Shown: positions 1 through 8,746 of the stretch, in pieces
Numbering within the stretch: position 1 is the first letter of the stretch
Layout of the letters: each line of letters starts with the position of its first letter
Assembly: GCA_009692725.1 (NCBI GenBank)
Contig: SHYP01000004.1
Span: 1 to 64,000, forward strand
Reading direction: 5' to 3'
From: Dehalococcoidia bacterium
GTDB taxonomy: Bacteria; Chloroflexota; Dehalococcoidia; UBA2979
Length of the DNA stretch: 64,000 nucleotides
Program-made: the position numbers and the translations under genes
The notes under the pieces: generated by a model
Database searches by the model: none
Told to the model about the DNA's origin: nothing
What the model saw: the letters and a program-made list of their open reading frames with translations, nothing else

Positions 1-270
1 TCAGACGGCATCGCAGAGGTGGCCCGCGCGATGCTGGCCGCAGCGAAGGCTGGTGACACCGCAGCCGCCCGGCTGGTGCTGAGTTACGCCGTAGGCCCGC
101 CGCTGACAGCAGCCGACCCTGACCGCCTCGACGCCAACGAACTGGAAGCGCTGCGGTCGAGACCCAACATGTTCGACCGGCTCGCGCTCTCGAACCTCAC
201 CCCTGAACCGATGAGCCTGTTCCGCGATGAGGGGAGCCAGCAGACGGGCAGCCTGCAGCGGGGGGAGTGA
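1..270 (+). CDS. C-terminal part of a mobile-element/phage-type protein (DUF5681-like), cut by window edge
   Basis: The frame is open from base 1 and ends at TGA 268-270, so 89 codons are visible and the start lies outside the window. The visible part has a helical, Ala-rich stretch (AKAGDTAAARLVLSYAVGPP) followed by an acidic helix and a polar tail. That wording resembles the C-terminal helices of DUF5681-type proteins that sit beside phage terminase or integrated-element genes; this is a memory-based resemblance, not a search. Its position next to a broken tRNA-Arg gene and short direct repeats fits the end of an integrated element. Function is unknown. Confidence 0.45.
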   Translation, partial: SDGIAEVARAMLAAAKAGDTAAARLVLSYAVGPPLTAADPDRLDANELEALRSRPNMFDRLALSNLTPEPMSLFRDEGSQQTGSLQRGE

Positions 271-675
271 AGGCACCCCCGCTGCCCCTGAGCCGCGCTG
301 TAGAGTGCGGGGCATGAACCGGCGCCTCGCCGGCTCGTGGCGCGGAAGTCAGCGCGGCGTAACGGACGAGACTTACTGAGGGTGAATCGGTCGGCGATGA
401 GCCCTGAGTTCTGACAGAACCGCCGCGGAGCCGCGGTCCGAGTCGCGGATACTGGTCGAATACGGCGCCCTGAGTGCGGCCGGCCGATCGTCAGCTCGAG
501 TTGCCCTGCCTCAGCGAGCTTGCCGTGGGTCTTAAGCTCCTGCATGCCGGTCTGCCTCTGGTACCCTTCGCCGCCGTCCAACTTGGGCAACACATCGTGC
601 ATCCCGTGTGGACCGGCACACATTCCATCTGAGGGCGGTAGGGATGAGCAGCGGGCGTAGAAGAAGGAGCTTGAG
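271..675. other. 405-bp gap without a recognisable gene
   Basis: No frame here has coding character: the long antisense frame (683 to 84) runs over the DUF5681-like gene and has low-complexity shadow composition. I see no tRNA cloverleaf, no strong hairpin and no convincing -35/-10 pair. The only usable signal is an AGAAGGAG-type ribosome binding site just before the cupin gene at 676. Confidence 0.5.
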
Positions 676-1218
676 ATGGGCACGAGACGGGTCGTTACCG
701 GTCACTCGCCAGCGGGTAAGGCCATCGTTGCCAGCGATGTGATCGTTGACCCGGTGACGACCCCGCTCAGCCCGGGCCGCGAGTCCTACATGCTTTGGGG
801 CGGCGACGTGGCGCCTCATTTCCCCGACGACGGATCCAGGCCCCCGTCCGCTATGTACTTCCCCCCGGTTGGCGGATTCCGCTTCGGTCTCTTCGTGATA
901 CCGCCAGACCAAACCCCGCGAGATCTCACCGGTGTCGATGTCGAAGCGGCTACCGCGGCGTATGAGGCGGCGATGCCAGGGCTCATGGGCTACATGGAGC
1001 CGGCTAGCCCGGGCATGCACACCACGGACACGATCGATTACGAGTACGTCGTGTCCGGTCGTTGCATCCTGGAACTGGACGACGGCGTGACGGTAGAGCT
1101 TCACCCTGGTGACACGGTCGTCCAGAACGGGACGCGTCATGCGTGGAGGAACCCCTTCGATGAGCCCTGCCGGATGGTGCTGGCGCTGGTCGGGGCGCAT
1201 CGCGCTTCGTCGACGTAG
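676..1218 (+). CDS. Cupin-domain protein
   Basis: A 180-residue protein with a single C-terminal cupin (double-stranded beta-helix). Cupin motif 1 is seen around residues 115-135 as H-T-x-D-x-x-D-Y-E-Y-V-V-S-G, and motif 2 as G-D-x-V-V-Q-N-G-x-x-H-A-W-R-N around residues 147-161, so His, Asp/Glu and His metal ligands are in place. The N-terminal 100 residues are probably also beta-rich. Such proteins include small-molecule dioxygenases and isomerases or ligand-binding proteins; the substrate cannot be told. The ATG at 676 is preceded by AGAAGGAGCTTGAG, a good ribosome binding site. G/C bias at third positions is weaker than in genes right of 5.4 kb, consistent with acquired DNA. Confidence 0.8.
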   Translation: MGTRRVVTGHSPAGKAIVASDVIVDPVTTPLSPGRESYMLWGGDVAPHFPDDGSRPPSAMYFPPVGGFRFGLFVIPPDQTPRDLTGVDVEAATAAYEAAMPGLMGYMEPASPGMHTTDTIDYEYVVSGRCILELDDGVTVELHPGDTVVQNGTRHAWRNPFDEPCRMVLALVGAHRASST

Positions 1219-1326
1219 TTACGCTCGTCAGGCCAGCACACGTTCACGATCCCGCGATCGTGGTGGTTTGCTCGCGGGCGCGCGCGGAGACGAGGCGGTC
1301 GCCTGCCGAGCGTCGTCGAGCCGAGG

Positions 1327-2700
1327 CTAGGGGATGGGAACGGGTGCAGGGGGCAGCGCGGCTGGGTGCGGGGGTCGCGGCCTGCGGGCGCCGATGAAGA
1401 AGCCGGAGCCGAGCAGCGCACCGATCGCCAGCACGGTGAAGCCGGCGCGGTAGTCGCCGGTGCGGTCTGCGAGCAGTCCGGCGAGGAGCGGGCCGATAGT
1501 GCTGCCCACCGTCACGATCAGCAGCGACACGCCCATGATCTTGCCGAAGTTCGTCGTGCCGAAGTAGTCGGCGCGGATCGCCTGCATGAGCGGGCCGCGT
1601 GTGCCCCACGCCCAGCCGTGCAGCACCGCGAACGCGACCACCATCAGCCCGTTCGTGGCGAACGCAAGCAGCAGCAGCGCTGCTGCGTGCATCACCATGC
1701 AGACGGTGGCGATGACGCGCTTGTCGAAGCGGTCGCCGAGGATGCCGCCGCTCACCGTGCCCACCATCTGCATCGCGGTCATGAGCGCGACGAAGCCGCT
1801 GGCCTGTGTGAGCGTGTAGCCGAGGTTCTCGGTGAGGTGCAGCAAGAGGTGCACCATTACCGCGGACACGACCAGCAGCGCGGCGGAGTGGCCGAACGAG
1901 ATGAACCAGAAGCCCTGCGTGCGTATCGCCTGGCGGGTGGTGAAATCCTCGGAGCCGTCTGAGGCGACTGCGCGTGCAGCCTGGGCATCCTGGTCGGCGC
2001 CGCGGGCGCCTGGCGGCAGGCCGTCCGGGGTGTCGCCGTAGTGCTCGGGGCGGCCGCGCATCGTGGCGGCGAGAGGGATGCCGGCGAGGCAGATCAGCAC
2101 TCCCGAGACGACCGCCGTCGGCCGCCAGCCAAAGCGCTCGATCGCGTACACGGTGACGGGGATGAGTAGGCCACCGATGCCGAAGCCGATCTGCGTGATA
2201 CCCAGCGCCTTCGCGCGGTGGCGGCTGAACCAGCTGACGAGCGCGACGGTAATCGCGAGGAAGCCGCTGAGCGTCGCGCCGACGGCCATCACGAAGTAGA
2301 CGAGGTAGAACATCAGCAGCGAGTGAATGAACGCAAACGCGATCAGCCCGCCGCCCAGGCACAGGATGCCTCCGAACATCACGTTGCGCGGGCCGAAGCG
2401 GTCCAGCAGCCAGCCGACGACGGGGCCGAGCATCCCACTCTCGACGCCAGCCATTGCGAAGGCGCCAGAGAGTGCGCCGCGGCTCCAGCCGAACTCGCTG
2501 CGCAGGACGACGGCGTAGGCGCCGAACGCCTGGTTGAACAGCAGGGCGATGACGGCCTGCACGGCCGCTCCGGTGGCGACCATCCACCAGCCGTAGAAGA
2601 TGCGACCCTGCGGACGCAGCACGCCGTCTATCGAGCTGCGCAGGCCGGGGCGCGCATCGGCAACGGCGCGTTGACTCGGGCTACCATCGCTGAACGTCAT
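1327..2700 (-). CDS. MFS transporter, monocarboxylate/oxalate-antiporter-like
   Basis: A 457-residue polytopic membrane protein with two six-helix halves typical of the major facilitator superfamily. The loop between helices 2 and 3 has the G-W-L-L-D-R-F-G-P-R-N form of the MFS signature and the equivalent loop of the second half reads G-G-I-L-G-D-R-F-D-K-R. The central loop is acidic and the C-terminus is a Pro-rich tail. Overall wording resembles MCT/OFA-type carriers, also like the edge gene at 63142; the substrate is unknown. The ATG at 2700 lies 8 bases after a TACACT box, so a very short leader is possible. Confidence 0.85.
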   Translation of the reverse strand: MTFSDGSPSQRAVADARPGLRSSIDGVLRPQGRIFYGWWMVATGAAVQAVIALLFNQAFGAYAVVLRSEFGWSRGALSGAFAMAGVESGMLGPVVGWLLDRFGPRNVMFGGILCLGGGLIAFAFIHSLLMFYLVYFVMAVGATLSGFLAITVALVSWFSRHRAKALGITQIGFGIGGLLIPVTVYAIERFGWRPTAVVSGVLICLAGIPLAATMRGRPEHYGDTPDGLPPGARGADQDAQAARAVASDGSEDFTTRQAIRTQGFWFISFGHSAALLVVSAVMVHLLLHLTENLGYTLTQASGFVALMTAMQMVGTVSGGILGDRFDKRVIATVCMVMHAAALLLLAFATNGLMVVAFAVLHGWAWGTRGPLMQAIRADYFGTTNFGKIMGVSLLIVTVGSTIGPLLAGLLADRTGDYRAGFTVLAIGALLGSGFFIGARRPRPPHPAALPPAPVPIP

Positions 2701-2912
2701 GGCCGCCGAGTGTAGCGGGCCGCGTCCCCTGCGGTTCGATGCAAGTCGGGCCGTGCAAGCCAGCTTGCTCCGGCGCGCAGTTCAGCCCGTCAAGGCGGCC
2801 GCCCCCCGAAGGCTGACCAGCGGACTCGACCAGGCCCTAAGCCGCTCAGCGCTCGACCAGTGGGCTTGATCCGATTTGACGGACAGATTGCTTAGGCCGC
2901 CGCGTCTGAATC
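2701..2912. other. Non-coding stretch between MFS gene and direct repeats
   Basis: No coding frame, RNA gene or clear promoter seen apart from the short TACACT box belonging to the MFS gene. Together with the repeats and the broken tRNA that follow, it makes a gene-free block of about 380 bases. Confidence 0.5.
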
Positions 2913-2953
2913 TGACAGCAATTCTGACAGCAACCCCCGCGGATTGACAGCAA
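2913..2953. repeat. Three direct copies of TGACAGCAA (possible integrase arm-type sites)
   Basis: Identical 9-mers lie at 2913-2921, 2925-2933 and 2945-2953 (TTGCTGTCA on the minus strand). They are 80-130 bases from the point where the tRNA-Arg gene breaks off. Short direct repeats at this distance from a core site are what tyrosine-recombinase arm-binding sites look like; that role is inferred. No integrase gene is in the window. Confidence 0.55.
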
Positions 2954-3033
2954 CTTGCGCGGACGGCGGCGAACATCGAGGCGCTGATTCTGGCCGTGTG
3001 CGGACGGTTAGCGACAACTGCGGCCGCCAGAAA

Positions 3034-3076
3034 TCCGATCCGAAGACTGATGCTCTATCCACTGAGCTACCGGCGC
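3034..3076 (-). pseudogene. 5' half of tRNA-Arg(UCG), broken at the anticodon loop
   Basis: Read on the minus strand from 3076, the sequence gives a 7-base acceptor strand (GCGCCGG), TA, a D-arm (GCTC...GAGC), a 5' anticodon stem (TCAGT) and loop CTTCGGA with anticodon TCG. After the loop the expected ACTGA stem strand, variable region, T-arm and acceptor 3' strand are absent. Breaks in anticodon loops are typical of integration sites. A normal integration restores the 3' half from the incoming element, so here the copy is either a remnant or the result of an imperfect event. Confidence 0.65.
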
Positions 3077-3148
3077 GCGCCCCGCCAGCATAGCGGAGCT
3101 CGCCCCGCACGACTCCACCGCCCCACCGTCCCACCGTCCACGCACCTA

Positions 3149-3185
3149 CGCAGGAAGGGCCGGCGTGTGGCCGGCCCTTCCTGCG
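3149..3185. terminator. Hairpin terminator, perfect 15-bp stem
   Basis: Arms 3149-3163 and 3171-3185 pair perfectly around the 7-base loop CGTGTGG. It lies about 30 bases past the stop codon of the minus-strand Ig-like gene. No T-tract follows on either strand, so it may act as a pause or RNA-stabilising hairpin rather than a classical intrinsic terminator. Confidence 0.65.
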
Positions 3186-3215
3186 CTCAGCGCACGGACG
3201 AGCGTCCGCGGAGCG

Positions 3216-5229
3216 CTAGCTGGAGCAGATCACCCGGTCGATCGTACCGGTGCCCGCGTGCCCGGGGTTCGGGCCGTACCCGGGCAGCCTGATCACGGGC
3301 ACGATCAAGAAGATCGTGCCCGTGATCAGGCTGCCCGGCTTCTGCACCGTGTCCGTGATGATCACCGCCATGTACAGCGGCAGCGGGCCGGCCGACGGGC
3401 CGGAGCTGTTGCCCGGGTCGCTCGCCCACGTGCCACCGCACGAGAACGGGAAGGTCGTGCTATTCGCGAAGCCCTTGAAGCTCGCGACTGAGTTGCCCGG
3501 CGCCGACCCCTTGCTCAGCGTGTTCTTCTTCCACCACTGCGCACCCCAGAACGTCACGGCCGTGCCCGCCGTCGACGTGCCCGACTGATCGCCGATGACG
3601 AACGCGCCCGTCGGCAGGTACCACGGCTCCACCGTGAAGCACTCCGTCGTGTCGTTCGTGTGCGACGCCGCGCCGTACATGCCGTCGCCCGAGTACTCCG
3701 CGCGCCAGCAGTACGTGCCGCCCGCATTCGTCGAGGTTGTCGCGATCGACTGCCCGGTCGCCGTCGAGATGCCGAGCGTGGTCCCGCCTGCTACCAGCGC
3801 GACCGCATCGCCGATCTGCGTCCCGCCCGAGACGCAGCTCGCGCCCGCCGTCACCTGGCTCGGCGCGCACAGGAAGAACGTCACTGTGCCGCTCGGCATG
3901 CCGTAGGTGCCCTTGATCGTCGCCTTGTCCGACGCCGACGTACCCGGGATCACGTCCCCGTTGTTCGGCGTCGACGTCGTCTGGATGTCCAGGGCCTGTC
4001 GGCGGACCGTGAAGCACTCCGTCGACGTGTTGGTGTGCACCGACGAGTTGTAGACCGTGTCGCCGGAGTACTCCGCGCGCCAGCAGTACACGCCCTCCGC
4101 CGCCGGCGACGTCGGGGGCGATTCCGCGACACCCGAGCCGCCGTTGAGCGGCCTCGCGCCGCCGACGGCGGAGCCGCCCGACGTGCACGCGGTCGCGACC
4201 GGCTGCGCCGCGCACAGGAAGAAGCTCACCGTACCGCCCGGTGTCGTCGGCTCAGTCGCCTCGCCGGAGGTCACCGTGGCGAGATCCGTCACGGGCGTGC
4301 CGGGCGCGATCGCGTCGCTACCGTTCGGCTGCGATTTCGTATCGACCTTCGACGCGAACTTGCGCACCGTGAAGCACTCGCTGGTCGTGTTCGTGTGCGT
4401 CGCGTCGAAGGTAGTCCGCGTCCGTCGACGTGTACACCGCGCGCCAGCAGTACGTGCCGACGGCGCTCGTGGACGGCGTCGCACCCTCGGACATTGCCAC
4501 TCCGTCTAGGAGCGAGACCGATGCGCCGACCTGCGCGCCCACCCCGTCAGGACAACCCGCGTCAGTCACCTGCGCCGGCGTGCAGAGGAAGAAGGCGACT
4601 GTGCCGGTCGCCGCTCCCGCGGCTCCGCCGACGGTCGCCGTGTCAGTGGGCGAGGTGCCGGGCGCCACGTCCCCGCCCGTCGGGCTCGAGGTCGTCGTGA
4701 TCGTCGGCTCGACGGCCGGAGGAGGCGTCGGTGTGGGCGTAGGCGTCGCGGTCTCCGTCGCGGTCGGTGTCGGTGTCGGCGTCGCGGCCAGCTCCCACGT
4801 CTTGTGCACCGTGACCGTCAGGTTGACGCCCTCGATCAACCATCCGGCGACGATCGTGTCGTTGCCGGGATTCGTCCGCGTGTAGCTCACCGAACACGTC
4901 AGCACGGGCTGCGTCACGTCGGGTTGCTGCGTAATGCACGACGCCGCGAGCACCGGGTCGGTGCCGTCGCTCGTGATCGCGAAGCTGACGGTGGTCTGGC
5001 TGGCATACACGATCGCGTCGTCGAGGCTGGGCAGCGTGACCGTCGCTGTCAGGACGTGCTCTTCACGGACTGTGTTCGTAGCCACATCTGGACTGACGCA
5101 CAACACGAACGGCGCAGTCGTCGCGGAGCATTGCTCCGCCGCCCCCGCGCTCCCCGAGCCGAATGCCACAACGACGCCGAGTATCACCACCGCCATCACG
5201 GCGGTCACCATCCCACTGATCCAACGCAT
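3216..5229 (-). pseudogene. Secreted protein with three Ig-like repeats, frameshifted
   Basis: The N-terminal part (5229 down to about 4410) starts with MRWISGMVTAVMAVVILGVV, a signal peptide ending near A-G-A-A-E, then a domain with paired cysteines, a Thr/Pro linker (TPTPTPTATETATPTPTPTP) and a first Ig-like repeat. The repeat signature is G-T-V-x-F-F-L-C ... G-T-Y-C-W-R-A-x-Y ... H-T-N-x-T-x-E-C-F-T-V. The first repeat loses frame after Y-C-W-R-A-V-Y-T-S-T-D-A-D-Y; its end (F-D-A-T-H-T-N-T-T-S-E-C-F-T-V) and two more full repeats continue in another frame to the stop at 3216. A single-base indel near 4405-4420 explains this: either real decay, a phase-variable gene or an assembly error. 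The C-terminal 100 residues form a separate domain. Likely an exported surface protein; ligand unknown. Confidence 0.7.
3280..3338. repeat. Perfect 27-bp inverted repeat inside the 3' end of the Ig-like gene
   Basis: Arms 3280-3306 and 3312-3338 are perfect reverse complements separated by five bases (AAGAA). It is wholly coding: it specifies G-S-L-I-T-G-T-I and I-V-P-V-I-R-L-P-G around the turn, near the C-terminus of the minus-strand protein. A 59-base near-perfect palindrome is far beyond chance and would form a very stable hairpin in the mRNA. Confidence 0.9.
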
Positions 5230-5454
5230 GTGTCCGGCCTTCGTGCACCTGCCCGACTCGGCAGCAGAGCCCCCCGGCTATCGGCGTCCACCCTAAGCGG
5301 GAAGCCCCCCGCGCGAATCGGGTGGTTCGCCTAAGGGAGTCGCGCGCGACGCCCCCGGAGCGGCCGCCTCGCCAAGCGGGCGGCGCGTGTCTACGATGCG
5401 CCTCGGATGCCGCGCAGCCGCGCGAGTGCGGGTGCGGGCAGGAAGGAACGGCCG

Positions 5455-6447
5455 ATGCAGATCAGCCCCAGCGTGCGGGCGGTGCAGGTCCCCGACGAGA
5501 GCCCGATGCACCCGATGTACACGAACATCTACCTCGTCGGCCGCGACCAGGTGCTCACCGTCGATTCCGGCGAAGCGCTGGACCACTACCGCTGGATGCT
5601 GCGCGGCTACCTCGCGGCCACCGAGCACGCCGAGATCGCGCTCGCCGCCATCACCCACCACCACAGCGACCACAGCGGCAACCTGAAATGGGCCAGCGAG
5701 GTGCTGAAGGCCGAAGTCGCCGTCCACAACACCGCCGTGCCGCTGCTGCGCGGCAAGCTGCCCGCGCGCGACAAGGTGCGCCTGCTCGCCACCGACGAGG
5801 TCATCGACATGGGCGGCGGCGTACGCCCGCGCGTGCTCTTCTCCCCCGGCCATAGCGTCGACTCCGTTGTCTACTACCTCGAGGACGAGGGCGTGCTCTT
5901 CACCGGTGACACGCTGCTCGGCAGCAGCACCACCACCGTCAACGCGCTCGGCCCGTACCGCCGCAGCCTCAAGATGCTGGTGGCGCTGCCGAACCTGAAG
6001 GTGATCTGCCCCGGCCACGGCGCGATCGTCAACGACCCGCGCGAGCGCTTGCAGGGCCTGATCGCGCATCGCGACATGCGCGAGCGTCAGATCCTCGAAC
6101 TGCTCGACGATCGCCGCCCGCGCACGCCGTGGGAGATCATGCTCGCCGTCTACCCGCAGCTCGATACGCGGCTGCGCCGCGCCGCCACCGGCAACGTCGA
6201 GGCGCACCTGCGCGACCTTGCGGAGCAGGGCCGCGTGCTCACCCACCCCGGCAAGGCGAGCCGCCCGAACCCGCTGAAGCGCGCGCGCGAGGTCGAGCAC
6301 GCCAAGCAGGTGCAGCGCACCCTGCGCGCCGCGAAGGCGCTGGAGGCCAAAGAGAAGCGCGAGCAGTTGCGCCTGCAGGAAACGCCCCCCACCGCCCAGT
6401 GGGCCGTCCAGCCGACGTACGAGATCGTCGGCCACGCCGCCGACTGA
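5455..6447 (+). CDS. MBL-fold metallo-hydrolase, LACTB2-like
   Basis: A 330-residue metallo-beta-lactamase-fold hydrolase. The zinc-binding motif H-H-H-S-D-H is at residues 68-73, a downstream S-P-G-H-S supplies the third-metal-site His, G-D-T-L-L-G the bridging Asp and C-P-G-H-G the last His. After residue 200 a winged-helix-like domain follows, as in LACTB2/glyoxalase-II-like proteins, and the last 60 residues are basic and helical. Members cleave thioesters, phosphoesters or RNA; the substrate here is unknown. I chose ATG 5455 because GGAAGGA lies 7 bases upstream; an in-frame ATG at 5407, nine bases after a TACGAT box, would add 16 basic residues. Confidence 0.85.
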   Translation: MQISPSVRAVQVPDESPMHPMYTNIYLVGRDQVLTVDSGEALDHYRWMLRGYLAATEHAEIALAAITHHHSDHSGNLKWASEVLKAEVAVHNTAVPLLRGKLPARDKVRLLATDEVIDMGGGVRPRVLFSPGHSVDSVVYYLEDEGVLFTGDTLLGSSTTTVNALGPYRRSLKMLVALPNLKVICPGHGAIVNDPRERLQGLIAHRDMRERQILELLDDRRPRTPWEIMLAVYPQLDTRLRRAATGNVEAHLRDLAEQGRVLTHPGKASRPNPLKRAREVEHAKQVQRTLRAAKALEAKEKREQLRLQETPPTAQWAVQPTYEIVGHAAD

Positions 6448-6714
6448 CGACCGCGAGCGCGCCACCCGCGCCGCGGGGCGGCCTCGCCGACCTCACCAGC
6501 GCGCCCGGCGCCGTGTTCACCATGGGCGCCGCGGCCAGCGTGCTCGCGCGCGCCCAGCCTGCGCACGCTCTAGCGACGCCACGCCCCCCGCGCGAAATCG
6601 CGCAGTCCGCGCGAGGCTCACCCAGTTTTGGGGGGATTCGCGCAGGCTTGCACGTTGACGCTAGCCGCTCGCTCCGCGAAACGTGACGCACTACCCGCGA
6701 GGAGAGACCCGCCG

Positions 6715-7722
6715 ATGCCGCCACGCCGCCTGTTGCCACTCGCTACGCTCGCCATCGCGCTCTTCGCGCTCTTCGCGCTCGCCTGCGGCGACGACGAGGA
6801 CGAGGCCTCGCCAACCGCGACGGCCACCGCGAGCACCGCGACACGCACCGCCACGGGTTCGCCAGCCACCGGCGCCACCGCCTACCCGCTCACGCTGAAG
6901 GACATGCTCGGCAAGGACGTGACCATCGCCGCCGCGCCGCAGCGCATCGTCGCGACGAGCCCGTCAGCCATTGAGATCCTGTACGCCGCCGGCGGCACGT
7001 CCGTGGCGCGCACCTCGACAGCGCGCTTCCCCGCCGAGGTCGCCTCGCTCCCGGACATCGGCCGCGCCGAGCAACTCGCCTTCGAACAGATCATCGCGCA
7101 GCGGCCGGACCTCGTGCTCGCCGACGCCTCGTTGCAGGCGCAGGTCGCGACGCAGCTCGCGAGCGCGCTCGGCGGCGTCCCCGTCGTCTTCGTCGGCGCG
7201 ACGAAGTACGACGACGTCGCGACCGCGTTGCGCCTCGTCGGCAGGATCGTCGGCAAGCCCGCCGTCGCCGAAGCCGCCGCCAAAGCGATGGACGACGCCA
7301 AGGCCACCGCGAAAGCGGCGGCCGCAGGCAAGGCCGCGCCGAAGACACTCGTGATCATCGGCGCCCCCAACGACCCGTACGCCGCGCTGCCGGAATCCTT
7401 CGTCGGCGACGTGCTCGCGCTCGCCGGCGGCACGAACGTCGCCGCCGGACTGCCCGCGAACGCCCCGTTCCCCGGCTACACCAAGCTCTCGCTCGAACGC
7501 ATCGTCACGGGGGTGCCCGACGTCGTGCTCACTGTCACCGTCGGCCGCCCCGGCGGCCCCACCCTCGCCGACGGCATCAAGGGCGACGCCGGCTACGCCA
7601 CCCTGCCCGCCGTGCGCCAGAACCGCGTGCACAACATCGACGTCGAGGTGTTCCTGCAATCCCCCAGCCCACGGGCCGCCGCAGGCCTGGCCAGCCTGAC
7701 GAAGCTGCTCTTCCCGCAGTAG
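6715..7722 (+). CDS. Periplasmic-type binding lipoprotein of a metal-chelate (cobalamin/haem/siderophore) ABC importer
   Basis: A 335-residue lipoprotein: basic N-terminus, hydrophobic stretch and lipobox L-F-A-L-A-C with Cys24, then a Ser/Thr-rich spacer to about residue 60. The rest is a class III (FecB/BtuF) binding fold: R-I-V-A-T-S-P-S-A-I-E-I-L-Y, followed by D-I-G-R-A-E-Q...R-P-D-L-V, the hallmark of helical-backbone proteins for iron-siderophore, haem or vitamin B12. ATG 6715 has GAGGAGA upstream. It is followed 25 bases later by the permease and ATPase genes, so all three form one importer. I looked for a cobalamin riboswitch in 6448-6714 and saw none, so B12 is not specially favoured. 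Confidence 0.88.
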   Translation: MPPRRLLPLATLAIALFALFALACGDDEDEASPTATATASTATRTATGSPATGATAYPLTLKDMLGKDVTIAAAPQRIVATSPSAIEILYAAGGTSVARTSTARFPAEVASLPDIGRAEQLAFEQIIAQRPDLVLADASLQAQVATQLASALGGVPVVFVGATKYDDVATALRLVGRIVGKPAVAEAAAKAMDDAKATAKAAAAGKAAPKTLVIIGAPNDPYAALPESFVGDVLALAGGTNVAAGLPANAPFPGYTKLSLERIVTGVPDVVLTVTVGRPGGPTLADGIKGDAGYATLPAVRQNRVHNIDVEVFLQSPSPRAAAGLASLTKLLFPQ

Positions 7723-7747
7723 TCGCGCACGCGACCGCGGCCGCGCG

Positions 7748-8746
7748 ATGGCGATCGGCACCCTCCGGCGCAGGCCGCCGCCCGCCGCGACGATCCCCCT
7801 CGCGGCCCTCGTGCTGCTGCTCGTGATGGCGCTCGGCGTCGCGCTCGGCTCGGTGCGCCTCGACCCCGCTACGGTCATCGACGGCCTGCTCGACCGCGGC
7901 GACCCCGCCGCGCGCCTGATCGTCTGGCAGCTGCGCCTGCCGCGCGTGCTCGTCGGCGCGTGCGTCGGCGCGAACCTCGCGCTCGCCGGCGTGCTGCTGC
8001 AGGGCATCACGCGCAACCCGCTCGCCGACCCCCACGTGCTTGGCTTCTCCTCGGGCGCGGGCCTCGCGGCGATCGCGGTGCTGCTGCTCGCGCCCGGCAC
8101 GCCGCTCGCGCTGATCGCGCCGGCCGCCTTCGCGGGCTCGCTCGCCTCCGCTGCCGCCGTCTACGCGCTCGCCTGGCGCGGGGGCATCTCCGCGGTGCGG
8201 TTCGCGCTCGCGGGCGTAGCCGTCGCGGCCTTCGGCACCGCGCTCAGCACCGCCGTGATCGCAAGCTCCGACCTGTTCACGCAATCGGCGCTCTCCTTCC
8301 TCGCCGGCGGCCTGTTCGCACGCGACTGGAGCCACGTGCACCAGCTCTGGCCGTACACGCTCGTCGCGGGCGGCGCCGCGCTGCTCACCGCGCGCTGGCT
8401 GAACGTGTTCGCGCTCGGCGACGACGTCGCGCGCGGCCTCGGCGTGCGCGTCGAGCGCGCTCGCCTCGCGCTCGTCGCGCTCGCGGCGCTGCTCACGGGC
8501 TCGGCCGTCGCCGTGAGCGGGCTGCTCGCGTTCGTCGGCCTGGTCGTCCCGCACGCCGCGCGCCTGCTCGCCGGCAACGACCACCGCACGCTGCTGCCGC
8601 TCGCCGCGCTGCTCGGCGCCGCCCTGCTCGTGCTCGCCGACACCTTCGCGCGCGTCGCCTTCGCCCCCACGGAGATCCCCGTCGGCATCGTCACCGCCGT
8701 GATCGGTGCGCCCGCGTTCCTCGCGCTGCTGCGGACGCGCGCATGA
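7748..8746 (+). CDS. FecCD-family ABC transporter permease
   Basis: A 332-residue membrane protein with about ten hydrophobic helices. Diagnostic FecCD/BtuC features are present: W-Q-L-R-L-P-R-V-L near residue 57, G-A-x-L-A-L-A-G-V-L-L-Q-G-I-T-R-N-P-L-A-D-P split over residues 75-95, G-x-S-S-G-A-G, and near the end G-L-V-V-P-H-A-A-R-L-L-A-G-N-D-H-R. These contact the ATPase and form the channel for the chelate released by the lipoprotein encoded upstream. ATG 7748 follows the binding-protein stop by 25 bases; its own stop overlaps the ATPase start (ATGA). Expected homodimer in the cytoplasmic membrane. Confidence 0.92.
   Translation: MAIGTLRRRPPPAATIPLAALVLLLVMALGVALGSVRLDPATVIDGLLDRGDPAARLIVWQLRLPRVLVGACVGANLALAGVLLQGITRNPLADPHVLGFSSGAGLAAIAVLLLAPGTPLALIAPAAFAGSLASAAAVYALAWRGGISAVRFALAGVAVAAFGTALSTAVIASSDLFTQSALSFLAGGLFARDWSHVHQLWPYTLVAGGAALLTARWLNVFALGDDVARGLGVRVERARLALVALAALLTGSAVAVSGLLAFVGLVVPHAARLLAGNDHRTLLPLAALLGAALLVLADTFARVAFAPTEIPVGIVTAVIGAPAFLALLRTRA

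Noticed and set aside
84..683. Long minus-strand frame of 199 codons
   Set aside because: It runs antisense to the DUF5681-like gene, has shadow-type composition and no ribosome binding site.
6448..6714. Cobalamin riboswitch before the metal-chelate importer
   Set aside because: I looked for the B12-box (GCCACTG-type) and surrounding stems and found none; the gap is only G/C-rich sequence.
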